Positions 26,436 through 35,724 of a DNA stretch of 64,000 nt are shown here, one piece after another. Source of the stretch: Bosea sp. PAMC 26642 (GTDB taxonomy: Bacteria > Pseudomonadota > Alphaproteobacteria > Rhizobiales > Beijerinckiaceae). The notes under the pieces were generated by a model. It had not been told where the DNA came from. It worked only from the letters and a program-made list of their open reading frames with translations, and made no database searches. The DNA lies in the NCBI RefSeq assembly GCF_001562255.1, contig NZ_CP014301.1, forward strand, positions 1,550,001 to 1,614,000. Reading direction: 5' to 3'. Positions within the stretch are counted from its first letter, which is position 1; each line of letters begins with the position of its first letter. Made by a program: the position numbers and the translations under genes.

Positions 26436-27482
26436 TCAGGCCGCCGCAAACAGGCTGCCATGTGTGATGCGGAGCCGGATGCGCTCTCCGATCGCAGGCG
26501 CGACCTGGCTCGCCAGATCGACGTCGAGCCGGCGCGGCAGGCCCTGAACCGCGACCTCGGCCCGCCGCAGCGGCCCGTTGCGGCGCAGATGCTCGACGAC
26601 GCCGGGAAGCGCGAGCGGCGTGTCGTCGACGATGCGCAGATGCTGCGGGCGGACATAAAGCGAGGCCTGGCCGCCCTGGTTCTGCGACAGCCCGCCGAGC
26701 ACCGGCCGATCGCCGAAGAAGGCCTGGCTGCCGACGACCTTGACCGGCAGCTTGTTCACCTCGCCGAGAAACTCGCAGACGAAGGGCGTCGCCGGATGAT
26801 CGTAGACGTCGTCGGGCGTGCCGACCTGCTCGAGCTTGCCGTCGTTGAGGATGGCGACCCGGTCGGCGAGTTCCAGCGCCTCCTCCTGGTCATGGGTGAC
26901 GAAGACGGTGGTGTGGCCTGTATGGCCATGCAGTTCGCGAAGCCATGCCCGCAGCTCCTTGCGTACCTTGGCATCAAGCGCACCGAAGGGCTCATCGAGA
27001 AGCAGTACGCTGGGCTCGATCGCCAGGGCACGGGCGAGTGCCACACGCTGCCGCTGGCCGCCCGAAAGCTGGCTGGGATAGCGCTTCTCGAGGCCGGGCA
27101 GCTGTACGAGGTCGAGCAGCGTGCCGACACGCTCGCGAACAACACTCTCCGGCGGCCTTAGAGCGCGGGGTCGCGAACGCAAACCGAAGGCGATGTTGTC
27201 GGCCACGGTCATGGTCTTGAACAGGGCGTAATGCTGGAAGACGAAGCCGATCCGGCGCTCGCGCAGGGAAAGCTGGCCGATGTCGGTGTCGCCGAACAGC
27301 ACGCGGCCCTGGTCGGCCTGTTCCAGGCCGGCGATCAACCGCAGAAGCGTCGTCTTGCCGGAGCCGGAGGGCCCCAGCAGCGCGACGAGTTCGCCCGGCT
27401 GGATGTCGAGCGAGACGCCCCGCAGGGCAGAGAAGCCTTCGAAGCGCTTCTCGATCGATTCGATGCTGACGGCGACCGACAT
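26436..27482 (-). CDS. cysA: Sulfate/thiosulfate ABC transporter ATP-binding protein
   Basis: The 348-residue ATPase of the sulfate importer. Walker [10 protein letters not shown] lies at residues 37-45, the signature LSGGQ at 139-143, Walker B LLLDEP at about 160-165 and the H-loop histidine at 197. A C-terminal TOBE-like regulatory domain runs from about 240. It follows cysW by 15 bp in the run sbp-cysT-cysW-cysA. The N-terminal sequence [20 protein letters not shown] is typical of CysA. Confidence 0.95.
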   Translation of the reverse strand: MSVAVSIESIEKRFEGFSALRGVSLDIQPGELVALLGPSGSGKTTLLRLIAGLEQADQGRVLFGDTDIGQLSLRERRIGFVFQHYALFKTMTVADNIAFGLRSRPRALRPPESVVRERVGTLLDLVQLPGLEKRYPSQLSGGQRQRVALARALAIEPSVLLLDEPFGALDAKVRKELRAWLRELHGHTGHTTVFVTHDQEEALELADRVAILNDGKLEQVGTPDDVYDHPATPFVCEFLGEVNKLPVKVVGSQAFFGDRPVLGGLSQNQGGQASLYVRPQHLRIVDDTPLALPGVVEHLRRNGPLRRAEVAVQGLPRRLDVDLASQVAPAIGERIRLRITHGSLFAAA

Positions 27483-27497
27483 GGCAGATTCCCCGGA

Positions 27498-28385
27498 TCA
27501 GTGGCGGCGGCTGGCGGCTATGGCATCGCCGAAGCGCCATTCCAGAAGCGTCTTCAGCGCGAGCGTCACCAGAGCGAGCCCGGCCAGCAGCGAAGCGATG
27601 GCGAAGGCCGCAGCGCTCATGTACTCGTTGTAGAGAATCTCCACATGCAGCGGCATCGTGTTGGTCAATCCGCGGATTTTGCCCGAGACGACCGCAACGG
27701 CACCGAACTCGCCCATGGCGCGGGCGTTGCAGAGGAGAACGCCGTAGAACAGGCTCCATTTCACGTTCGGCAACGTGATCGTCCAGAAGGTGCGCCAGCC
27801 CGATGCGCCCAGCGTCAGCGCCGCCTCCTCGTCGGCCGAGCCGAGCGACTGCATATGCGGGATCAGCTCGCGTGCCACGAAGGGAAAGGTGACAAAGATC
27901 GTCGCTAGCACGAGCCCCGGCACGGCGAAGATGATCTTGACGTCGTGCGCCTGCAGCCATGGTCCGAGATAGCCCTGCGCCCCGAACAGCAGCACGAAGA
28001 CGAGGCCCGAGATCACCGGCGAGACCGAAAACGGCAGGTCGATCAGGCTGATCAGAAAGTTCTTGCCGCGAAACTCGAACTTCGCCACGGCCCAGGCCGC
28101 CGCCACCCCGACCACGACGTTGAAAGGCACGGCAATCGCCGCCACCAGCAGCGTCAGACGGATCGCGGCCAAGGCGTCGGGTTCGGTGATCGCCTCGCGA
28201 TAGGCGCTCCAGCCTCGCGCGCCGGCTTCGACGAAGACGGAAATCAGCGGCAGGAGCAGAAAGAAGGACAAGAAGACGAGCGAGATTGCGACAAGAACGA
28301 TCTGCACCAGTCTGGATTCGCCGCGGACGCGGCGACCGTCCCGGCGCAGCGCGGCGCCGGCAAGAGGAATGGCGGCATCAGACAT
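27498..28385 (-). CDS. cysW: Sulfate ABC transporter permease CysW
   Basis: A 295-residue inner-membrane permease of the sulfate importer with about six transmembrane segments and the EAA-type coupling loop [20 protein letters not shown]. The [20 protein letters not shown] segment is characteristic of CysW. Its ATG lies 8 bp inside the 3' end of cysT, which suggests translational coupling. Confidence 0.94.
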   Translation of the reverse strand: MSDAAIPLAGAALRRDGRRVRGESRLVQIVLVAISLVFLSFFLLLPLISVFVEAGARGWSAYREAITEPDALAAIRLTLLVAAIAVPFNVVVGVAAAWAVAKFEFRGKNFLISLIDLPFSVSPVISGLVFVLLFGAQGYLGPWLQAHDVKIIFAVPGLVLATIFVTFPFVARELIPHMQSLGSADEEAALTLGASGWRTFWTITLPNVKWSLFYGVLLCNARAMGEFGAVAVVSGKIRGLTNTMPLHVEILYNEYMSAAAFAIASLLAGLALVTLALKTLLEWRFGDAIAASRRH

Positions 28386-29247
28386 CGCCGAACCTCCGTC
28401 GCGCGCTGGCCTGGATCAGGTTCACGGCGAAGATCAGTCCAAAGGAGATCAGCAGCATCAGCATGGCCACGACCGCCGCGCCGGCATAGTCGAACTGTTC
28501 CAGCCGGATGACGATGAGCAGCGGCGCGATCTCCGACACCATCGGCACATTGCCGGCGATGAAGATCACCGATCCATATTCGCCCACGGCGCGCGCGAAT
28601 GCGAGCACGAAGCCGGTCAGCAGCGCCGGGTAGATCGGCGGCAGCAGCACCGTGGCGACGGTTCGCCAGCGGCTCGCCCCGAGCAGCGCCGCGGCCTCCT
28701 CGACGTCGGACTGCAGTTCTTCCAGCACCGGCTGGACCGTCCGGACCACGAAGGGCAGGCCGACGAAGACCAGCGCCACCATCACGCCGAGCGGCGTATA
28801 GGCGACCTTGATCCCATAAGGAGCGAGCCACGCTCCGACCCAGCCGTTGGGCGCATAAATCGCTGCCAGCGAAATCCCGGCGACGGCGGTCGGCAAAGCG
28901 AAGGGCAGATCGACCGCTGCATCGACCAGTCGCCGTCCAGGAAACTCGTAGCGCACCAGCACCCAGGCCAGCATCAGGCCGAACACCGCATTGGTGCAGG
29001 CCGCGACCAGGGCGCCCAGCACCGAGAGCCGCAGCGCCGCCAGCGTTCGCGCCGAACTCGCGATCGCCCAGATGTCGGCGGGACCGGCGCTTGCGGCCTT
29101 GATGACGAGCGCCGCCAGCGGCACGAGCACGATCAGGCAGAGCGCGCTCAACGTGACCCCGAGCGCCAGGCCGAAGCCCGGAAGAACGCTGTGCTGGCGC
29201 CAGCGTGACGCCGACACGGGGGAGGTCGCGACGGCCAAAGGCGTCAC
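28378..29247 (-). CDS. cysT: Sulfate ABC transporter permease CysT
   Basis: A 289-residue permease (also called CysU) that pairs with CysW to form the sulfate channel. It has about six hydrophobic segments, the coupling loop [20 protein letters not shown] and the family stretch [16 protein letters not shown]. The start codon is GTG at 29247 and overlaps the sbp stop (GTGA), consistent with coupled translation. Confidence 0.94.
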   Translation of the reverse strand: MTPLAVATSPVSASRWRQHSVLPGFGLALGVTLSALCLIVLVPLAALVIKAASAGPADIWAIASSARTLAALRLSVLGALVAACTNAVFGLMLAWVLVRYEFPGRRLVDAAVDLPFALPTAVAGISLAAIYAPNGWVGAWLAPYGIKVAYTPLGVMVALVFVGLPFVVRTVQPVLEELQSDVEEAAALLGASRWRTVATVLLPPIYPALLTGFVLAFARAVGEYGSVIFIAGNVPMVSEIAPLLIVIRLEQFDYAGAAVVAMLMLLISFGLIFAVNLIQASARRRFGDV

Positions 29248-30281
29248 CGCGCCGGCTTGTAGAGCTGGTCGAAGGTACCGCCGTCGCCGAAATGCTCCTT
29301 CTGCGCCTTCGCCCAGCCGCCGAAGGCACCATCGATGGTCACGAGATCGAGCTTGGGGAAGCGCGCCAGATCCTCGGCCGCAACCGCTTCGCTGTTGCGC
29401 GGCCGGTAGAAGTTTTTCGCGATGATGGCCTGGGCCTTCGGCGTATAGAAGAATTCGAGGTAGGCTTGGGCTGGAGCGCGCGTGCCTTTGGCATCGACAT
29501 TGCCATCGACCACGGCGACCGGCGGCTCCGCCAGGATCGACAGCGACGGGACGACGATATCGAACTTGTCGGCGCCGAACTCCTTGAGGACGAGGAACGC
29601 CTCGTTTTCCCAGGACAGCAGAACGTCGCCCTGAGCGCGCTGGGCGAAGGTCGTGGTCGAGCCGCGCGCTCCCGTATCGAGGACCGGCACGTTCTTGAGC
29701 ACGGCGGCGATGTAGTCGCGCACCTTGCTGTCGTCCTTGCCATAGGCCTTCTCGGCCCAGGCCCAGGCGGCGAGATAGTTCCAGCGCGCGCCACCGGAGG
29801 TTTTCGGATTGGGCGTGATCACGCTGACGCCGGGCCTGGCGAGATCACCCCAATCCTTAATTCCCTTGGGATTGCCCTTGCGGGTCAGGAAGACGATCGT
29901 CGAGGTATAGGGCGCGGCGTTCTGCGGAAGGCGCTTCTGCCAGTCGAGCGGCAACTTCCTCGAGCGCTCGGCGATCGCGTCGATATCGCCCGCCAGGGCG
30001 AGCGTCACGACGTCGGCATTGAGGCCGTCGATCACGGAACGCGCCTGCGAACCCGAGCCGCCATGCGACTGCCGGATCGACAGGATCTCGCCCGTCTTGG
30101 CCTTCCACTCGGCGATGAATGCAGCGTTGAGATCACGATAGAGTTCGCGGGTCGGATCGTAGGACACGTTCAGAAGCTCTGTCTGCGCCCGCACACCGGT
30201 GGTTGCACCCAAGCAGAGCGAGAAAGCGCCGATCACCAAGCCTGTGCGGAAGAAGCGGCGGAAAAGAAGAGCGCGTGTCAT
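29244..30281 (-). CDS. sbp: Sulfate-binding periplasmic protein
   Basis: A 345-residue periplasmic protein that binds sulfate and feeds CysTWA. From the ATG at 30281 it has a signal peptide ([20 protein letters not shown]) and then the near-invariant [17 protein letters not shown]. It also has [51 protein letters not shown] and [12 protein letters not shown]. These match Sbp-type proteins closely; CysP is the less likely alternative. The frame continues upstream to 30449 without signal-like sequence, so that start is rejected. Confidence 0.94.
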   Translation of the reverse strand: MTRALLFRRFFRTGLVIGAFSLCLGATTGVRAQTELLNVSYDPTRELYRDLNAAFIAEWKAKTGEILSIRQSHGGSGSQARSVIDGLNADVVTLALAGDIDAIAERSRKLPLDWQKRLPQNAAPYTSTIVFLTRKGNPKGIKDWGDLARPGVSVITPNPKTSGGARWNYLAAWAWAEKAYGKDDSKVRDYIAAVLKNVPVLDTGARGSTTTFAQRAQGDVLLSWENEAFLVLKEFGADKFDIVVPSLSILAEPPVAVVDGNVDAKGTRAPAQAYLEFFYTPKAQAIIAKNFYRPRNSEAVAAEDLARFPKLDLVTIDGAFGGWAKAQKEHFGDGGTFDQLYKPAR

Positions 30282-30546
30282 GTCAGGGCCCCGTTGGCGG
30301 CAATCGGGCTTGGAAAACCCCCGCGCCCGTTCTGAAAAGCAAACGAAACGTACTGAATTGTCACTCTTGTCACAACGGCACGGAACGCAAGGTCCGTTCC
30401 AAACTTCAAGCCCGCCGGAGATAACCCCTCTCCGCCAGGGGCGCTTCATGTCGAACTCTGACGGGTAACGATCGAGTTCGCGGTCTCGATACTGACCGTC
30501 AAATCAGGCGGAATTCCGAAATCGCCGCCGCCCGCTCCATGTCGAC
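30282..30546. promoter_or_regulatory. Likely promoter region of the sbp-cysTWA operon
   Basis: A 265-bp gap between the siroheme synthase stop and the sbp start, both on the minus strand. It is less GC-rich around 30335-30400 and holds a short inverted repeat, GGAAC facing GTTCC near 30380-30400. No gene is seen. A sulfur-responsive promoter here is inference from position. Confidence 0.4.
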
Positions 30547-32007
30547 TCAGGCGCTCCGTCTCTCGTCCAGGCTGTCGGCCCGCACTCGGGCCGAACCGAG
30601 TGCGCGCCCAAGGAGCACCAGCACCGGGCCGCCCGTCGGGAGTTCTCCAAGCCGTTCGGGAAGCGTCGCAACGGTGGCGACGATCGTCACTTCATCGGGC
30701 AGAGTCGCGGACTGAACCGCGATCGCCGGCGTCTGCGGATCGAGCCCGGCGGCCAGGGCCCGGTCGCGAAAGCCGGTCAGGGTCGCGCGTGCCATGTAGA
30801 TCACCGTCGTGGCATACGGATCGGCCATGGCGCGCCAGTCGAGATCCTCGGGCAGATCGCCGCTGCGGGCGTGACCGGTGACGAATTGCAACCGACGTGC
30901 ATGGTCGCGATGGGTCAGCGACAGGCCCAGCGATGCGGCCGCACCCTGCGCAGCCGAAATCCCCGGCACGATCGCCACGGGCAGGCCCGCAGCCTCGCAA
31001 GCGGCGATTTCCTCACCCGCCCGCCCGAATATGCCGGGGTCGCCGCCCTTGAGCCGCACGACATGCTTGCCCTGACTGGCGAGCGAGACGATCAGTGTAT
31101 TGATGTCGGACTGCTTGACGGACGGGCCGTAGCCGGTCTTTCCGACCATCATCCGCTTCGCCTCGCGGCGTGCCAACTCCAGCACGCCCGGCGAGACGAG
31201 ATCGTCATAGAGAATGATGTCGGCGCTCTGCAGCACCCGCACCGCCTTCAGCGTCAGCAATTCGGGATCGCCGGGGCCGGCGCCGACCAGCGTCACCCGG
31301 CCAGTGCCCTCATGCACGGCCTCGGCCCGGCCGAGCGCCGCAAACAGCAGATCCTCGTCGCCGGTGTCCGGCGCGCGCTCGGGCGCCGCCATCGCCCGAT
31401 GCGTGAACATTTCCCAGAAGGCCCGGCGCAGGTGGAAGGGCAGGGCGCGTGCCTGTACGGCCGGCCGCCAGTCCTTCGCAGCCTGCGCCCACTGCTTGAG
31501 GCCGGCGGGAAGCAGCGCCTCGATCTTCGTGCGGATCGCTTGGCCGAAGACCGGCGCGGCTCCGTCGGTCGAGATCGCGACGATCAGCGGCGAGCGGTTG
31601 ACCAGCGACCCGAAGGCGAAATCGCAAAATTCCGGCTTATCGACGACATTGACCGGCACGCCGGCCCCTCGAGCAGCGGCGACGAAGGCGCGCGCGTCGT
31701 CAAGCTCCTCGATATCGCCGATGGCAAGTGCGGCGCCGTCAAGATCGCCAGGTTGCCAGCCGCGCGCCAGGACCTCGACCCGGCCGGCCGGAGGGTCGGC
31801 CGCCAAAGCGGCGAACAGCTCCGAATCGTGCTCGGACAGCACCAGCAGATCGGCTCCGGCCGCCGTCAGCAACTCGGCTTTCCAGAGCGCGCCCTCGCTG
31901 CCGCCCACGAGCACGACCTTGCGCCCGTCCAGCTTGTGGAACAGCGGCAAGGTCGCCAGCCGCTCGATGCGGCGCGCGATGGACGGTTCGGGTCGTCTGC
32001 CGGTCAT
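30547..32007 (-). CDS. cysG: Siroheme synthase (uroporphyrinogen-III methyltransferase / precorrin-2 dehydrogenase / ferrochelatase)
   Basis: A 486-residue trifunctional enzyme that makes siroheme, the cofactor of sulfite and nitrite reductases. The N-terminal part (about 1-220) is the NAD-dependent dehydrogenase/ferrochelatase with FHKLDGRKVVLVGGSEGALWK and FAFGSLVNRSPLIVAISTDG. The C-terminal part (about 238-480) is the SAM-dependent methyltransferase with VTLVGAGPGDPELLTLKA, the YDDLVSPGVL loop and RLKGGDPGIFGRAGEE. It lies directly upstream of the sulfate importer genes on the same strand, which fits a role in assimilatory sulfate reduction. Confidence 0.95.
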   Translation of the reverse strand: MTGRRPEPSIARRIERLATLPLFHKLDGRKVVLVGGSEGALWKAELLTAAGADLLVLSEHDSELFAALAADPPAGRVEVLARGWQPGDLDGAALAIGDIEELDDARAFVAAARGAGVPVNVVDKPEFCDFAFGSLVNRSPLIVAISTDGAAPVFGQAIRTKIEALLPAGLKQWAQAAKDWRPAVQARALPFHLRRAFWEMFTHRAMAAPERAPDTGDEDLLFAALGRAEAVHEGTGRVTLVGAGPGDPELLTLKAVRVLQSADIILYDDLVSPGVLELARREAKRMMVGKTGYGPSVKQSDINTLIVSLASQGKHVVRLKGGDPGIFGRAGEEIAACEAAGLPVAIVPGISAAQGAAASLGLSLTHRDHARRLQFVTGHARSGDLPEDLDWRAMADPYATTVIYMARATLTGFRDRALAAGLDPQTPAIAVQSATLPDEVTIVATVATLPERLGELPTGGPVLVLLGRALGSARVRADSLDERRSA

Positions 32008-32326
32008 CGGGTCGTTGCAGCCACCATGTTGTCGATCCTACGGGATTTGCCCGCAGCCGGCGGCGTCGGAACCAGATGCCGACCGGCACCGCGTTGATAA
32101 GACCAAAGCATAAACCGAACCAGCCCTCATGCCGGTGGCCCGGAAGCAGTGCGTCGCATCGCGGGCCCCACCCGCCCGACGATGTCGAAGCAATTCTTCT
32201 GGCTGCCCTCGCTCGGCAACAGCGCCAGGAGCCGGACGACCCCGGTTGAGAACCCGAAGCCCGATAGCGGTCGGGCACGATCGCACTTGCCAAGCCGCTC
32301 CGCGCCCGGCAATGAACACGATATCG
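32008..32326. other. Gap between cysG and tRNA-Ser
   Basis: About 319 bp divergent from cysG and leading into the tRNA gene. It must hold the cysG promoter on the minus strand; a tRNA promoter candidate sits at 32287-32315. I see no protein gene; open frames here on both strands have no recognisable content. Confidence 0.5.
32287..32315 (+). promoter_or_regulatory. Possible sigma-70-type promoter of tRNA-Ser
   Basis: TTGCCA (32287-32292) and CAATGA (32310-32315) are separated by 17 bp, and the tRNA begins 12 bp after the second box. The -10 box is a weak match, so this is tentative. Confidence 0.4.
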
Positions 32327-32416
32327 GGAAGGGTGGCCGAGTGGTTTAAGGCAGCGGTCTTGAAAACCGCCGTGGGTGCAAGTCCACCGTGGGTTCGAAT
32401 CCCACCCCTTCCGCCA
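32327..32416 (+). tRNA. tRNA-Ser (anticodon TGA)
   Basis: The acceptor stem GGAAGGG pairs with CCCTTCC, followed by discriminator G and an encoded CCA. The anticodon stem GCGGT/ACCGC encloses the loop CTTGAAA with anticodon TGA at 32361-32363. The long variable arm (GTGGGTGCAAGTCCAC) and the GGTTCGAATCC T-loop are typical of a class II serine tRNA. It reads UCA and, by wobble, other UCN serine codons. Confidence 0.97.
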
Positions 32417-32485
32417 GCCCCGCCGATTCTGTGACGCGACATTTTGTGCGATGGCTACGCGAGCACCGCCGAATGCCGCGCGGCA

Positions 32486-33352
32486 TCAGCGGAAGCGAGC
32501 CAGGGTTTCGGTGGTCTTTTCCCATAATTGTCGCCGTGCTTCCTCGCTATCCGCTGGGGTAACCGGCGTCAGCGGGCGGGCGTTCCGCGCCGAGACATAC
32601 GCCCCGGTCTGCTGACCGAACCCCTGATGTGTGGCGAGCCTTACGATGCCCCCCGCACCGCGTTCCGGATTGCCGATGCCAAGCCAGTTCAGCACCGTCG
32701 CAAGCGGGCGAGCAAAGTGCAGTTCACGGCCGAGCCCCGTGACGTTGAAGCCCGGACACAGGCAATTGACGGCTACCCCTGTCCACCTGAGCTGGCGGGC
32801 CAGTTCGAGGGAGAACATAATGTTCAAAAGCTTGGTTCGGCCATAGATCCTCGACGATCCAGGCGCGGTGAAGAGCGCGGTATCGAGCAAGTCCCTTTCG
32901 AGGTCGAGATCGCCGCTCCGGCGCGATGCTTCCGAGCCAATGGTGACGATGCGCGAAGGTGCGGAATGCACGAGGGTTTCCCGCAAGGTGTCCGTCAGCA
33001 ACCAAGGGGCGAAATAGTTGACGGCGATCATTTCCGCATAACCGTCCTTGGTGACGCGCTGCTCGAAGGCGTGCAGGCCCGCATTGTTGATGAGCACATC
33101 GATGCGCGGATGCTGCGCAGCAATGGCCTTGCCGGTCGTCACGACAGCGGCCAAATCTGAGAAGTCCACAAAATGCACATCGACATGTGTGCCAGGAGCC
33201 GCCTCTTCGATCGCGGCGCGGGTCCGCGCAGCCTTGGCTTCACTGCGCGCGGTCAGGATGAGGTGGGCGCCGCTTCGGGCAAGATCGAGAGCGGCGCGTT
33301 GGCCGATCCCATCGGTGGCGCCGGTGATAAGAATTTTCGGGCAATCGGACAT
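32486..33352 (-). CDS. Short-chain dehydrogenase/reductase (SDR) family oxidoreductase
   Basis: A 288-residue SDR resembling the retinol-dehydrogenase/WW-domain-oxidoreductase-like group. The NAD(P)-binding motif TGATDGIG is at residues 10-17, NNAG follows in VLINNAGLHAFEQ, and the catalytic YxxxK is in RIYGRTKLLN. The ATG at 33352 gives MSDCPKILITGA; the longer frame to 33388 runs through the presumed operator. It is divergent from a MarR-type regulator gene, which probably controls it. The substrate is unknown. Confidence 0.87.
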   Translation of the reverse strand: MSDCPKILITGATDGIGQRAALDLARSGAHLILTARSEAKAARTRAAIEEAAPGTHVDVHFVDFSDLAAVVTTGKAIAAQHPRIDVLINNAGLHAFEQRVTKDGYAEMIAVNYFAPWLLTDTLRETLVHSAPSRIVTIGSEASRRSGDLDLERDLLDTALFTAPGSSRIYGRTKLLNIMFSLELARQLRWTGVAVNCLCPGFNVTGLGRELHFARPLATVLNWLGIGNPERGAGGIVRLATHQGFGQQTGAYVSARNARPLTPVTPADSEEARRQLWEKTTETLARFR

Positions 33353-33372
33353 GGGGCAGGGCACCATTTGTT

Positions 33373-33412
33373 GATATATGTCCACCAATCAGGCTGGTGG
33401 ATAAATGTCCAC
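33373..33412. promoter_or_regulatory. Candidate MarR operator between SDR and MarR genes
   Basis: TCCACCA (33381-33387) and TGGTGGA (33395-33401) form an inverted repeat with a 7-bp spacer. Overlapping this, GATATATGTCCAC (33373-33385) and GATAAATGTCCAC (33400-33412) are near-identical direct repeats 27 bp apart. The set lies in the 93-bp gap between divergent genes, the usual place for a MarR-family operator. Confidence 0.62.
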
Positions 33413-33445
33413 TAAATCGACTGTCCCGCCGATGGGAGGCTGCAC

Positions 33446-33880
33446 ATGAGCAAGACGCGCAGGGAGCTCACGACGGAGTTGGGCGGCCAGCTGAACGTCC
33501 TGCTCGTTGCGTCCCGCACGGTCATGACCGCTTCGGCCGCCGGGTTTCATCCTGCTCTTCAGCCCGCCGCCTACCAGCTTGCCGCCATGCTTGCCGGCCA
33601 GGGCCCCACAAAGGCGGGACTGCTTGCCGAACGGCTCGGTATGGACAAGAGCGCCATCAGCCGGTTGGCAAAATCCCTTTGCGACAACGGGCTGGCGCAC
33701 GCCTCGACTGATCCGAACGATGGGCGGGCGATCGTCTATAGTTTGACCGACGCGGGGCGCGACGGAATTCAAGCCGCGAACGCGGTCAAATCCGGCGCGT
33801 TCTTTTCGCGCGTGGATGGGTGGAGCGATGCCGAACTCACGCTGTTCATCGGCTTGCTGAAAAAGTTCAACCGAATTTGA
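33446..33880 (+). CDS. MarR family transcriptional regulator
   Basis: A 144-residue winged-helix regulator. The helix-turn-helix region KAGLLAERLGMDKSAISRLAKSL and the wing DPNDGRAIVYSLTDAGRD match the MarR fold, flanked by dimerisation helices. GGGAGG sits 6 bp before the ATG. It is divergent from the SDR gene across paired repeats, so the likely role is local repression relieved by a small ligand. Ligand is unknown. Confidence 0.88.
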   Translation: MSKTRRELTTELGGQLNVLLVASRTVMTASAAGFHPALQPAAYQLAAMLAGQGPTKAGLLAERLGMDKSAISRLAKSLCDNGLAHASTDPNDGRAIVYSLTDAGRDGIQAANAVKSGAFFSRVDGWSDAELTLFIGLLKKFNRI

Positions 33881-33937
33881 AAACACATGGCAGCGCGAGG
33901 ATCCCTGCCGGCGCACCCGATTTCAGTTCAGCGGGCG

Positions 33938-34117
33938 TCAGGCGATCAGCCACCAGGCCAGCCAGCCGAGAAACGCCAGCCATATGGCCATGAAGACGGC
34001 CACCGAGCCTAGCAGCAGTTTTTCCACGAACCGTGGGTCCATCCCATCATTGTCGGCCGTTACAGACAGGACGTCCGCCGTGGCTAGGGTGGTGACGGTG
34101 TTCGACGATTTGGCCAT
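33938..34117 (-). CDS. Small single-span membrane protein
   Basis: A 59-residue protein from the ATG at 34117, which has GGAG about 7 bp upstream. The N-terminal half is polar (MAKSSNTVTTLATADVLS). The C-terminal half is one hydrophobic, Trp-rich helix (LLLGSVAVFMAIWLAFLGWL). The frame is open further upstream to 34348, but that part lacks protein-like composition and overlaps the rlpA regulatory region. No family is recognised. It is divergent from rlpA and shares its upstream region. Confidence 0.5.
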   Translation of the reverse strand: MAKSSNTVTTLATADVLSVTADNDGMDPRFVEKLLLGSVAVFMAIWLAFLGWLAWWLIA

Positions 34118-34511
34118 GACGGACTCCGGATATGCGATGTGCCCAGCGTGCCGCGTCGAATGCGGCGCCGACTCAGTCCGGTTGTGCGGTTCAGAGCCGG
34201 AATCTCGCGCGGACTCCCCAATCTTGTGGCTGCGAGGCCATGGCGACCACGGATTTGCGTTGCGGACGCTCAGTTGCAACCCCGCCACGCCACTCCACAA
34301 AATGCTGCATCGCGAATGCCAGGTTGACTCCCGCCGCATTTCCGACACCTTTGTGCCCGCTCAAGGGCACACGGGATCGCCGTTAACGGTGCTGCGTCCA
34401 GCAGTTCTCCGCTTAACCGTCCCTTAACGGGATTGACTGAAAACTGCGGTCTCGCTGCTGTCGCAGCTTGGCTGGCCAGACGGTTTTCGGCGTAGAAGAC
34501 GGAACGACGGA
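34118..34511. promoter_or_regulatory. Upstream regulatory region of rlpA with clustered GANTC sites
   Basis: This 394-bp gap holds no recognisable gene. GANTC, the target of the alphaproteobacterial cell-cycle methyltransferase CcrM, occurs at 34122, 34170, 34200, 34212 and 34326: five sites in about 210 bp where base composition predicts fewer than one. Nearby are a perfect 6-bp-stem hairpin (GTGCCC-GCTCAA-GGGCAC, 34353-34370), a CCGTTAACGG palindrome (34380-34389) and the CtrA-type box. Cell-cycle control of rlpA and of the divergent small membrane protein is inference. Confidence 0.6.
34413..34427 (+). promoter_or_regulatory. CtrA-type box (TTAA-N7-TTAA)
   Basis: TTAACCGTCCCTTAA is a perfect match to the full CtrA recognition pattern TTAA-N7-TTAA(C). 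It lies 85 bp upstream of the rlpA start. The pattern is rare in GC-rich DNA and I saw no other full copy in the upstream regions of this window. Confidence 0.7.
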
Positions 34512-35675
34512 ATGATGCTCGGCGCAGGTTCACCGGCCTCGGAATCGTTGTCAGCCACGACCGGACCGCGCGAAGCGCCGCCCTCCAAATCCGTCTCCGG
34601 CCGAGTAGCAAGGCTCGGCTGCGTCGCTCTTGCAGGGCTTTTTCTCGCCAACTGCGCCAGCGACCAGGTCGCCAAACGCGGCAAGTCCAAGGAAATCGGC
34701 GCCTTCTCCCATGCCAAATACGGGCCGGCGAGCCCGCGCGTCGTCGCGGAAGGCGAAGATGTTCCCAAGGGCGGTGGCCGCCAGATGATCGGCAAGACCT
34801 ATTCGGTCGCCGGCAAGCGCTACACCCCCTATGACAAGCCTGTCGGCTATACGATGGTCGGCACCGCCTCCTGGTACGGCGAGGCCTTCCATGGCCGCCG
34901 CACCGCCAATGGCGAGGTCTATGATCGCTTCGGCATCAGCGCCGCTCACCCGACCATGCCGTTGCCGGCCTATGCCCGCGTCACCAATGTCCTGAACAAT
35001 CGCTCGATCATCGTACGCGTCAACGATCGCGGCCCTTACCACGGCAACCGGCTGATGGACGTCTCGCAGAAGACGGCCGATGCGCTCGCATTCCGCCATC
35101 TCGGCACCGCCCGCATCAAGCTGGAATATCTCGGCCAGGCCTCGCTCGCCGGCTCAGACGACAATCTCCTGCTCGCCACACTCCGGACAGACGGCCAGCC
35201 CGCCGCGATCCCGGGAACGAGCGCTCCGACCATGGTCGCAAGTGCCGGACAGGTCTTCACCTCGCGTTCCGCCAGCGCCGATCTCGACGATCAAAGGTCG
35301 TCGCCGGTCCGCGAAGAGACCGTTCGCCCGTCGCAGCAGCCGGTGGTCCAGGCCTATGCCCCCGAGCCGGTGCGGACGATCGCCCCCTCGACACCCGTCG
35401 CGGCGAGCCTGGTGTCCTCGACATCCTCCAGCGCCGGCGTTCCGGTCCGTGGCGCGCCGCTGCCGCCCAGCCGCCCCTTCGATCTCGACACCATCGCCAA
35501 CGCCGGGACGCCGGTTCGGGTCCGCCCGACTGCGACGCCGCTGCCGCCGCTGCGCAACACCGTCGCCAGCCTGTTCGCGGCGCCCGAACGCGCCCCGGCC
35601 GAACGGTTTTCGGCGACGCATCCGCTGGCGCGCGATCTCGTGGCGCAGGCGCTGCAGCCGCTGTCGCGGAATTGA
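34512..35675 (+). CDS. rlpA: Septal ring lytic transglycosylase RlpA-like lipoprotein
   Basis: RlpA proteins are outer-membrane lipoproteins that act on naked glycan strands at the division septum. This 387-residue protein has a lipobox-like LFLANC with Cys48, then a double-psi beta-barrel: GTASWYGEAFHGRRTANGE, AAHPTMPLPAYARVTN and IIVRVNDRGPYHGNRLMDVS, including the catalytic-type Asp and His. The N-terminus before the lipobox is long (about 30 residues), so a later start is possible, though no ATG is available. The C-terminal 200 residues are Pro/Ser-rich and low-complexity. No SPOR domain is visible. dacC follows 49 bp later. Confidence 0.87.
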   Translation: MMLGAGSPASESLSATTGPREAPPSKSVSGRVARLGCVALAGLFLANCASDQVAKRGKSKEIGAFSHAKYGPASPRVVAEGEDVPKGGGRQMIGKTYSVAGKRYTPYDKPVGYTMVGTASWYGEAFHGRRTANGEVYDRFGISAAHPTMPLPAYARVTNVLNNRSIIVRVNDRGPYHGNRLMDVSQKTADALAFRHLGTARIKLEYLGQASLAGSDDNLLLATLRTDGQPAAIPGTSAPTMVASAGQVFTSRSASADLDDQRSSPVREETVRPSQQPVVQAYAPEPVRTIAPSTPVAASLVSSTSSSAGVPVRGAPLPPSRPFDLDTIANAGTPVRVRPTATPLPPLRNTVASLFAAPERAPAERFSATHPLARDLVAQALQPLSRN

Positions 35676-35724
35676 CGCGCTTCGGGCTTGACCGCCCGAT
35701 CCCGGCTCTGCTTCAGATCAGGGC

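Noticed and set aside
32327..32416. tRNA-Ser as an integration site for a genomic island (SDR/MarR region)
   Set aside because: No integrase and no direct repeat of the tRNA 3' end was seen downstream within the window.
35170..35675. SPOR domain at the C-terminus of RlpA
   Set aside because: The tail is Pro/Ser-rich and low-complexity, without the expected beta-alpha-beta pattern.
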